A stretch of 26,028 bases of DNA from an uncultured Solimonas sp. (GTDB lineage: Bacteria; Pseudomonadota; Gammaproteobacteria; Nevskiales; Nevskiaceae). The notes under the pieces were generated by a model that saw only the letters and a list, made by a program, of their open reading frames with translations, was not told the origin of the DNA and did not search any database. Of this stretch, positions 10,161 to 16,189 are shown one piece after another (the first letter of the stretch is position 1; each line of letters begins with the position of its first letter). The DNA is taken from the NCBI GenBank assembly GCA_946478985.1, contig CAMLDZ010000039.1:1-26028 (forward strand), given 5' to 3'. A program made the position numbers and the translations under genes.

Positions 10161-11534
10161 TCACGCACTAAACTTTTGGCGGCCAATGGCACCGAAAATT
10201 TCATCAATCGAGCTCAACTTTATCCTTGGACGAGAAGCCCGAGCCCCCTCACGGCATTCCGTTGCATCGATTGTCTGCCAGTCGCGGTAGTTCGTGGCCA
10301 TTACCCGCCGCTCGCCGAGCTTTGCCATCACCGTGTCCGCGTCCAGAGTTCCCTGCTCGGGCAGGCGACCGGCGTGGGCGTCTTCGAGCAAGGATTGCAC
10401 GCAGTCACGCGCACACTTTTTATTGCTGCCGATGATTCCTTGTGGGCCTCGCCGAATCCAGCCCGTCACGTAACTGCCCGGTATGGCCTGCCGGCCTGCG
10501 AGCACGCGGCCAGCGCGATTTGGAATGACGCCCCGCACGTCGTCAAAAGGAAGTCCCGCCATAGCCCGGCCTCGATAGCCGATAGCAGCGAGAACCAGTC
10601 CTGTGCGTATCACTGTGCTTTCGCCGGCCGGATTGCTTGGCACGGCAATACGTAAACCCTCTACGCGAGCGGCTCCCATCACCTCGATAGGAGTGGTATG
10701 GAACCGCAGGATGATGCGTCTTGCGCCGGCACTCCGCTGCTTACATAGCCGCTTTAAAACTTGCATTTTCAATACGCTATCAGCGTCGCTCGACATTACG
10801 GCGGCTGCGGCGCTGGCATCTTCAACCGAGATCGCCGTATCCGGCAGTTCGCCCAGTTCCTCCAGTTCCGGGAAGTTGAACGCGGCGTCCTGCGGACCCC
10901 GGCGACCCAGGATCAGGATCTCGCGAATCTTGCTCGCTGATAATGCTTCGAGCGCGTGGGCCGCGATATCGGTCTTGCGCAGTTCGTCGATTGGCTTGAG
11001 CAGGATGCGGGCGACGTCCATCGAGACATTGCCGTTGCCGACGATCACGGCGCGCTCGCCGCTCAGGTCGAAACTCAGCTGGCTGAAGTCCGGATGGCCG
11101 TTGTACCAGCCGACGAACTGTCGCGCCGAGCTGCTGCCGGGCAGGTCCTCGCCTGGCACACCGAGGCGACGCTCGTCGTCGGCGCCGAAGGCATAGATCA
11201 CCGCGTCGTACCAGGCCGACAGGTCCGCCGGCGTGACCGAATCACCGACCTGGACGTTGCCGATGAGGCGGAATCCCGGCCGATGGGCGATGGCGTCGTA
11301 GAGCCGGCTCATTTTCTTCTTGTCCGGATGATCCGGCGCCACACCGCCACGGATCAATCCCCAGGGTGTCGGCAGGCGGTCGATCACATCGACTTCGATC
11401 GGTATGCAGACACGCTTGATGAGCTTGCCATCGACGTAGGTTCCACCGGGCGTCTCGAGCAGGTGGCCGGCAGCATACATGCCGGAAGGTCCGCTGCCGA
11501 CGATGGCCACACGCAGCGGCCGCAGCTCAGACAC
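10161..11534 (-). CDS. FprA-type ferredoxin-NADP+ reductase (adrenodoxin reductase family)
   Basis: A 457-residue cytoplasmic flavoenzyme expected to pass electrons from NADPH through FAD to ferredoxin. Seen: FAD loop VAIVGSGPSGMYAA (residues about 9-22), the family signature DRLPTPWGLIRGGVAPDHP, a second Rossmann site AVIVGNGNVSMDVAR for NADPH, GRRGPQDAAF, and the C-terminal flavin-contact motif YVTGWIRRGPQGIIGSNK. Length matches mycobacterial FprA and adrenodoxin reductase. The GTG at 11534 overlaps the ferredoxin stop by eight bases; the frame continues upstream only as overlap with the ferredoxin gene. In mycobacterial FprB the ferredoxin and reductase are fused, so coupling of the two here supports a working electron-transfer pair. 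It is the last gene of the operon. Confidence 0.92.
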   Translation of the reverse strand: MSELRPLRVAIVGSGPSGMYAAGHLLETPGGTYVDGKLIKRVCIPIEVDVIDRLPTPWGLIRGGVAPDHPDKKKMSRLYDAIAHRPGFRLIGNVQVGDSVTPADLSAWYDAVIYAFGADDERRLGVPGEDLPGSSSARQFVGWYNGHPDFSQLSFDLSGERAVIVGNGNVSMDVARILLKPIDELRKTDIAAHALEALSASKIREILILGRRGPQDAAFNFPELEELGELPDTAISVEDASAAAAVMSSDADSVLKMQVLKRLCKQRSAGARRIILRFHTTPIEVMGAARVEGLRIAVPSNPAGESTVIRTGLVLAAIGYRGRAMAGLPFDDVRGVIPNRAGRVLAGRQAIPGSYVTGWIRRGPQGIIGSNKKCARDCVQSLLEDAHAGRLPEQGTLDADTVMAKLGERRVMATNYRDWQTIDATECREGARASRPRIKLSSIDEIFGAIGRQKFSA

Positions 11535-11805
11535 CGGCGGGCTCCGCCTGCTTGACGCGGAAGTGTTCGGCGTTGATCTGCGCGTAGTGCTGCCACTTTG
11601 CCGGCAGGCGGTCTCGCGAGAATATCGCGGTGACCGGACAGGCTTCTTCACAGGCACCGCAATCGACGCAGGTATCGGGGTCGATGTAGAGCTGCGGCGT
11701 CGAGCCAAAGCCGGCTTCATCTGGCATCGGCCGGATGCAATCGACCGGACAAACTTCGACGCAGGAATAGTCCGCGACGCAGGGCGCTGCCACGACATAG
11801 CTCAT
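11527..11805 (-). CDS. Ferredoxin with two iron-sulfur cluster motifs (7Fe/8Fe type)
   Basis: A 92-residue ferredoxin. Seen: first cluster segment APCVADYSCVEVCPVDCI (Cys 9, 15, 19 and 23), a spacer with PDEAGFGSTPQLYIDP, and second cluster segment CVDCGACEEACPVTAI. The C-terminal helix (PAKWQHYAQINAEHF) is that of FdxA-type 7Fe ferredoxins, and the whole chain resembles the N-terminal domain of mycobacterial FprB. The first motif is two residues shorter than in FdxA, so whether cluster 1 is 3Fe-4S or 4Fe-4S is open. The ATG at 11805 overlaps the stop of the molybdoenzyme gene (ATGA), making it the obvious electron carrier between that enzyme and the downstream reductase. Confidence 0.92.
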   Translation of the reverse strand: MSYVVAAPCVADYSCVEVCPVDCIRPMPDEAGFGSTPQLYIDPDTCVDCGACEEACPVTAIFSRDRLPAKWQHYAQINAEHFRVKQAEPAGV

Positions 11806-14021
11806 GCTGCAGCCTCCTCTTTGTTCTTCAAGGATCGGACACGAACCGCCACGCCATTCACTGATGCATTGCCGCTCGGCAGGTCGGTGCAATCGACACG
11901 GTTGGTAGTCAGCGCGTTGTAGCCGTCGCCGCCCATCGCAACGGCGCGCTGCCAGCCACCTTCGTGTCCCCAGCCATGCGGAAGTGCGAGGCTACCAACC
12001 ATCATCTCGTCGCTGACCCGCGCGGCGGGGACGCGAATCTGCCCATAACGGGAGGTGATCTCGACAGGATCACCGTCCTCGATTGCATAGCGCACCGCGT
12101 CTTGCGGATGGATGCGCAAGCGTTGTACGCGGTCGCCGGCAATAAGCTTGGGGATATTGTGCAGCCAGGTGTTCTGGGTCCTGAGCTCACGCAGGCTGAT
12201 CAGGCTCAGCGGATAGTCACTGTCGACGGTCGTATCGAACGCCAGCAGGCGCTTCATCTCGACGCGGACCACGTCGTGATCCAGCGCCACCTTGCGATCC
12301 CTGGTGAAGATGCGGCGATGCAAGACGCCGGTGGGCACGCTGTCAGCGAGCTTCACCGCGCCGTTGCGCTTCATCAGTTTCTTCCTGCTCAGTCCGCGTG
12401 GCCGCAGGCCGAACCAGTCGCCTTCCGGCCCGGTGCGCAGGCCGATGTCCATGAGAAACGACGGCGACGGCCGCAGGCCAAGCTTGCCCAGCAGCTGTGC
12501 CCCCGGAAAATCCGCGGGAACGAGGTGGATGCGTTTGCAGATCTCATCCATGATCCAGGCGTCGTCGCGTACATCGCCGCGTGGCGGGACGGTCGGCCCG
12601 ACCCACTGCGCGTGCGGCACGCCCGAATGCGACTGCGTGAAAATCGGGAAACCCTCGCGCTCCAGCCAGACCGTCGGCGGCAGGATGTAATGCGCCAGCC
12701 GGCTGGTCTCGGTCATGTAGACGTCCTGCGAGATCAGCAGATCAAGCTGCCGGAAGGCGTCGCGGAGCTCGCCGGCTGCCGGGCTGCTGGTCGCCGGGTT
12801 GGCGCCGATGACGAGCATTGCCCGCAGCTGGCCCCTGCCCGGGGTCCTGATCTCGCGCGGAATGCTGACAACCGGCGACGTTCCGGCAACTTCCGGAAAC
12901 TGATCGACGCGGGTTCGCCAGCGGTCGTAACCGGTGCTCTTCATCCGATGCATCATCGTTTCGAGATCGACGAACGGCCGTCCGAAGCACCAGCCTCCCG
13001 GCCGGTCGAGATTGCCGGTGACGATGTTCAGCGCATCGAGGAAGTATTTGCCCAGCGAAGCAAACGGTCCGATGGAGATGCCGCAGCGGCCATAGGCGCA
13101 GGCCGACCTGGCGGCGGCGAAATCGCGCGCTAGCTGCTGGATCGTCGCGACGGCGATGCCGGACGCACTGGCGGCACGTTGCAAGTCCAGGCCGGCGAGG
13201 ATCTCCGGCAGGATCCGGTGGCCGGACGTCTGCCGCTGCAGCGCTTCCATGTCAGCCAGGTTCTCGTCGAAGATCACCTTGAGCAGCGCCGCCAGCAGCC
13301 ACACGTCGCCATTGGGCCGGATCGGCAGGTGCTCGAACAGCGCCGCGGTTTCACTGCGGCGCGGATCGACGACGACGACGCGGCCCCCGCGCCGGGTGAT
13401 GGCGACCATGGTGTCGCGGAAGCGGCCGATGTTGGCCATGCTGCCGTGCGATACGGCCGGGTTCGCGCCCAGGCAAAGCATGAAGTCGGTGCGTGCGACG
13501 TCCGGAATCGGGTTGAGGAAATTGCTTCCGTACATCAACTGGCTCATCAGCCAGTAGCCGTTGATGTCGATCGAGGCGGCGCTGTACAGGTGCTTGGTTT
13601 TGAGCGCACCCGCCATGCCGAAAAGATTGAGGAATGCGCCGAAATTCCAGGCAACGGAATTACCCTGATAAAGGCCGATCGACTCGGTGCCGTGCTGCGC
13701 GATGATGGAGCGTAGCCGCTCGCCGATCTCATCCAGCGCCTGGTCCCACGATACCTGGGTGAAGCTGCCATCAGGCATGCGTTTCAAAGGGTGCAACAAG
13801 CGATCTGGATCGTCGCGGACGGCCGCGAAGGCCAGCCCCTTGGCGCAGGCGAAACCGCGTGTGTTGGGGTGCTCGGGATCGGCCCGCAGACTGATCACTT
13901 CGGTACCCTGGACCCTTGCTTCCAGACCGCAGGAGCCTTCGCAGACGCCGCAGAAAACCTTACGTACGACAATGCCCGGGTCTGTATCCGGCCGCGCAGC
14001 GGCGGAGCCTGCCTTGCTCAT
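11802..14021 (-). CDS. Cytoplasmic molybdopterin (bis-MGD) oxidoreductase, substrate unknown
   Basis: A 739-residue member of the DMSO-reductase superfamily. Seen: an N-terminal 4Fe-4S site CGVCEGSC...C (Cys 24, 27, 31 and 59) with K61 after the last Cys; molybdopterin-binding segments GLYQGNSVAWN, CLGANPAVSHGSMAN, VVVDPRRSETA and LVIGANPATSSPA; PPTVWLEREG; and a C-terminal dinucleotide-binding domain (LRTQNTWLHNIPKL, LPHGWGHEGGW). The usual Mo-ligand position falls in YSAASIDI, so the ligand is not Cys or Sec; Ser or water is likely (inference). No twin-arginine signal is present, so the enzyme should be cytoplasmic. The ATG at 14021 has GGAGAG five bases upstream. Coupling to ferredoxin and FprA genes suggests NADPH-derived electrons. 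Confidence 0.88.
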   Translation of the reverse strand: MSKAGSAAARPDTDPGIVVRKVFCGVCEGSCGLEARVQGTEVISLRADPEHPNTRGFACAKGLAFAAVRDDPDRLLHPLKRMPDGSFTQVSWDQALDEIGERLRSIIAQHGTESIGLYQGNSVAWNFGAFLNLFGMAGALKTKHLYSAASIDINGYWLMSQLMYGSNFLNPIPDVARTDFMLCLGANPAVSHGSMANIGRFRDTMVAITRRGGRVVVVDPRRSETAALFEHLPIRPNGDVWLLAALLKVIFDENLADMEALQRQTSGHRILPEILAGLDLQRAASASGIAVATIQQLARDFAAARSACAYGRCGISIGPFASLGKYFLDALNIVTGNLDRPGGWCFGRPFVDLETMMHRMKSTGYDRWRTRVDQFPEVAGTSPVVSIPREIRTPGRGQLRAMLVIGANPATSSPAAGELRDAFRQLDLLISQDVYMTETSRLAHYILPPTVWLEREGFPIFTQSHSGVPHAQWVGPTVPPRGDVRDDAWIMDEICKRIHLVPADFPGAQLLGKLGLRPSPSFLMDIGLRTGPEGDWFGLRPRGLSRKKLMKRNGAVKLADSVPTGVLHRRIFTRDRKVALDHDVVRVEMKRLLAFDTTVDSDYPLSLISLRELRTQNTWLHNIPKLIAGDRVQRLRIHPQDAVRYAIEDGDPVEITSRYGQIRVPAARVSDEMMVGSLALPHGWGHEGGWQRAVAMGGDGYNALTTNRVDCTDLPSGNASVNGVAVRVRSLKNKEEAAA

Positions 14022-14035
14022 GTGGACTCTCCAAC

Positions 14036-14311
14036 TCAACTCGCGGTGATCCCGAGGTAGTAGAAAAGCAGGATCAGACTCGCCACCAGCAACAGCCAGC
14101 CTTCTACAAGGACACGCCAGATCACTGGCGCGTGCCGCAGTTCCATGAAATCGAGGATGACCAGCCGGCCCTTGAAGCAGGCGATGGCGATGGTGCTGAT
14201 GCCGATGCCCAGGCCGACCAGATCATCGCTGCGCATCCAGAACGTGGCCACGGTGGCGGCGAGCAAGATCAGCAGAGCGCGATGCAGCGGATTCTTGATG
14301 AGCGCAGTCAT
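14036..14311 (-). CDS. Cytochrome c oxidase subunit IV-like (NorF-type) small membrane protein
   Basis: A 91-residue protein with three hydrophobic helices: about 9-26, 31-48 (ending CFKGRLVILDFMELRHAP) and 66-88. The KGRLVILDFMELRHAP loop and the length match the bacterial subunit IV/NorF family, which accompanies subunit III-like NorE proteins. Seven bases separate it from the subunit III-like gene and fourteen from the molybdoenzyme gene, whose ribosome site sits next to this stop codon. No catalytic oxidase or NO reductase subunit is nearby, so its role as an assembly or accessory subunit here is unclear. Confidence 0.8.
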   Translation of the reverse strand: MTALIKNPLHRALLILLAATVATFWMRSDDLVGLGIGISTIAIACFKGRLVILDFMELRHAPVIWRVLVEGWLLLVASLILLFYYLGITAS

Positions 14312-14318
14312 CGCGGGC

Positions 14319-14918
14319 TTACCTCAGCAGATACAGCAGCGGGAACAGGAAGATCCACAGCAGGTCGACCATGTGCCAGTACGAGGCACCCGTCTCGAGC
14401 CCTCTGGTGTTTTCGGCGTGGTAGAGCCCGGTGCGGGCGTTGTTCCAGCAGACGACGAGGATGATGGTGCCGACGACCACGTGGATCAGGTGGATCCCCG
14501 TCAGGCAGAAATAGAACATGTGGAAGTTGTCGGTCGTCAGGTCGATGCCGGACCTGATCTTGGCCGAGTACTCCAGGTACTTGACGACCATGAACGAGCA
14601 GCCCAGAACGATGGCGAAGCCCAGAAACGGCGCGATCCGCTCCTTGCGATCCTGACGCGCCGCATTGATCGCGGACACCACCGCCCATGAACTGACCACC
14701 AGGAAGATGGTGTTGATCAGGCCGAGCGTGCGGTCCAGTGAGAGCTGGGAGGCGCGGTAAAGCTCTCGCTCGCCCATCCAGTTGACGATGTAGGCGATGA
14801 AGAAGGCACCGAACATCAGCAGTTCGGCAAAGATGAAAACCCATACATCGGGATCGCCCGGCAGCCGGCGGACATCGGCGGCGGCCAGGCTCTTGCTGGT
14901 ACTGGCAATTGAAGACAT
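14319..14918 (-). CDS. Haem-copper oxidase subunit III-like (NorE-type) membrane protein
   Basis: A 199-residue integral membrane protein. Seen: five hydrophobic helices with subunit III landmarks: [19 protein letters not shown] near the start (Glu in helix 1), [44 protein letters not shown] and the closing [19 protein letters not shown]. The first two helices of full-length CoxC are absent, which is typical of NorE and quinol-oxidase types. The ATG at 14918 is chosen for AGGA six bases upstream; the frame is open further but reads low-complexity Arg/Ala sequence. The 127-base gap upstream holds a GGCGCAG/CTGCGCC hairpin (about 14929-14950) and no gene. Confidence 0.86.
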   Translation of the reverse strand: MSSIASTSKSLAAADVRRLPGDPDVWVFIFAELLMFGAFFIAYIVNWMGERELYRASQLSLDRTLGLINTIFLVVSSWAVVSAINAARQDRKERIAPFLGFAIVLGCSFMVVKYLEYSAKIRSGIDLTTDNFHMFYFCLTGIHLIHVVVGTIILVVCWNNARTGLYHAENTRGLETGASYWHMVDLLWIFLFPLLYLLR

Positions 14919-15045
14919 GGCATTCCTGCGGCGCAGGCCTGCGACTGCGCCTTGCCGCGCAGCGAGGGCGAGCGTGAATAGCGGAGCCGGGGGCGCAGCG
15001 CCAGCAACCCTGGTGCTGCACCCCGCGAAGATCCAGCTGCCGAGC

Positions 15046-15798
15046 TTAGGTCGCGCTCTGCGCAAGCCGGCGTGCCGGCGCGGCGCCGGACTCGGCTGCC
15101 ACCATGCGGCGACGCACTTCCTTGATCACGTAGATGCTGGCTGTCGACCACCAGCACAGCCAGCAGAAGTACGGGATGTAGTAGCTCAGCGCGCCGCTCC
15201 AGGCGAATGGGCCGGTCTTGAGGACGCCCGTGAGGCTGGCCGGGAAAAAGCTGATGCCGCACCAGATGGTTAGGAAACAAACCCAGCGCGGAAACAGCGG
15301 CACCTTGCTCTTGTCGGCCAGGCCTACCAAGGCGGCGGCCACCATCTGCAAGGTGGTGCAGCAATAGCAGAGATCGATGATCAGCCAGCCGATATCGGTC
15401 ATGTTCTGGAACTGCGCGGCCGGCGCTTCCGGGCGGAACGCGGCAACCACCCAGAACACGGCGCTGAACGACACCACCATCACGGTGAGCGCGCCGCCGA
15501 TCAGCTGCAGGTACGACAGCACGGGCATTTCGCTGCCTTCTATGCGCCGCATCTGCGCCGCCAGCAGGCAGGTCCAGGGCATGTAGAAGCAAACGCAGAT
15601 CAGCGACATGATGAAACCCAGGCGGATTTCACCCAGGTCAGCCAGATAGCGCTCCTTCAGGGCTTCGGCGGTCAGTGCCGGCGACGGATTCGGCAGGTTG
15701 TGGCCGAGGAACACCCAGAAGATGACAAAGGTGATCAGGAACGCCGGGCCACACCAGGCGCAGATCAGTTGGTAGCGCAGCCGGGTTTTCTCATCCAT
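15046..15798 (-). CDS. Unrecognised polytopic membrane protein, first gene of the molybdoenzyme operon
   Basis: A 250-residue protein I do not recognise at family level. Seen: a short charged N-terminus ([10 protein letters not shown]), then about six hydrophobic segments: [16 protein letters not shown] (about 13-32), [19 protein letters not shown] (about 62-80), [20 protein letters not shown] (about 93-115), a Cys-containing [37 protein letters not shown] and [20 protein letters not shown]. It is notably rich in Cys and Trp within the membrane. No haem-binding or cofactor motif is certain. The ATG at 15798 has GGAG eight bases upstream. Its position as first gene, before the subunit III/IV-like genes, suggests it is part of the same membrane module. 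Confidence 0.75.
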   Translation of the reverse strand: MDEKTRLRYQLICAWCGPAFLITFVIFWVFLGHNLPNPSPALTAEALKERYLADLGEIRLGFIMSLICVCFYMPWTCLLAAQMRRIEGSEMPVLSYLQLIGGALTVMVVSFSAVFWVVAAFRPEAPAAQFQNMTDIGWLIIDLCYCCTTLQMVAAALVGLADKSKVPLFPRWVCFLTIWCGISFFPASLTGVLKTGPFAWSGALSYYIPYFCWLCWWSTASIYVIKEVRRRMVAAESGAAPARRLAQSAT

Positions 15799-15816
15799 AT
15801 CCGCATCTCCAGTTAT

Positions 15817-15835
15817 TTCGTCGCTCGCCGACGAA
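15817..15835 (-). promoter_or_regulatory. Perfect hairpin/inverted repeat in the operon 5' leader
   Basis: Arms TTCGTCG (15817-15823) and CGACGAA (15829-15835) flank CTCGC. It lies just upstream of the ribosome site of the 250-residue membrane protein and just downstream of the predicted -10, so it could be an operator or an mRNA hairpin. Confidence 0.45.
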
Positions 15836-15848
15836 TATTTCAACAGCG

Positions 15849-15887
15849 ATTAAAGTCCGTTAACGCATGCGCCCGAGGGCGCTCGGG
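15849..15887 (-). promoter_or_regulatory. Predicted activator-dependent promoter of the molybdoenzyme operon
   Basis: A -10-like TTTAAT (15854-15849) has no recognisable -35. In the -35 position is a perfect inverted repeat CCCGAG (15872-15877) - GGCG - CTCGGG (15882-15887), centred near -38 relative to the expected start. A palindrome replacing the -35 box is typical of class II activation; the divergent LuxR-type ATPase is the natural candidate activator. This is inference. Confidence 0.4.
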
Positions 15888-16189
15888 TTGTCGATGTCGG
15901 CCTTCGGCGGGTTGCGCCTATCGCCATTGCGCATACGGGCAACGGCATCCAAGTTCCGGCGCCGGGGATTCCGGAGGCTCATCGCGAAGGGTGGCCAGGC
16001 GCGAGCCACGAGTTGCGAATCGCCGCCTGCCATCAATGGCGTTGCAGCGAGTCTATGGAGCGACACGGGCCGTGCCGCCCCCAAACTTGTGGTGGCTGAT
16101 TGGGGGGAATTTACGAAGTGAGGGGCGGGCCGCATCGGCCTCATCGATCGCCCTCATAATCGGGCCCCGCTACACCTTGTCCGAGCGGC

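Larger units (their letters stand above)
15799..16189. other. Divergent intergenic region between the molybdoenzyme operon and its likely regulator
   Basis: These 391 bases hold no credible gene on either strand. The left edge contains the operon promoter elements listed separately. Toward the right, a -10-like CATAAT (16155-16160) about 30 bases before the regulator ATG may serve the regulator gene, but its -35 is poor. Confidence 0.6.

Noticed and set aside
11802..14021. Periplasmic location of the molybdoenzyme
   Set aside because: There is no twin-arginine motif or signal peptide at the N-terminus, and its partners (ferredoxin and FprA) are cytoplasmic.
14919..15065. N-terminal extension of the subunit III-like protein
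   Set aside because: The extra 49 residues are Arg/Ala-rich, have no family counterpart and lie upstream of a good ribosome site at the chosen ATG.
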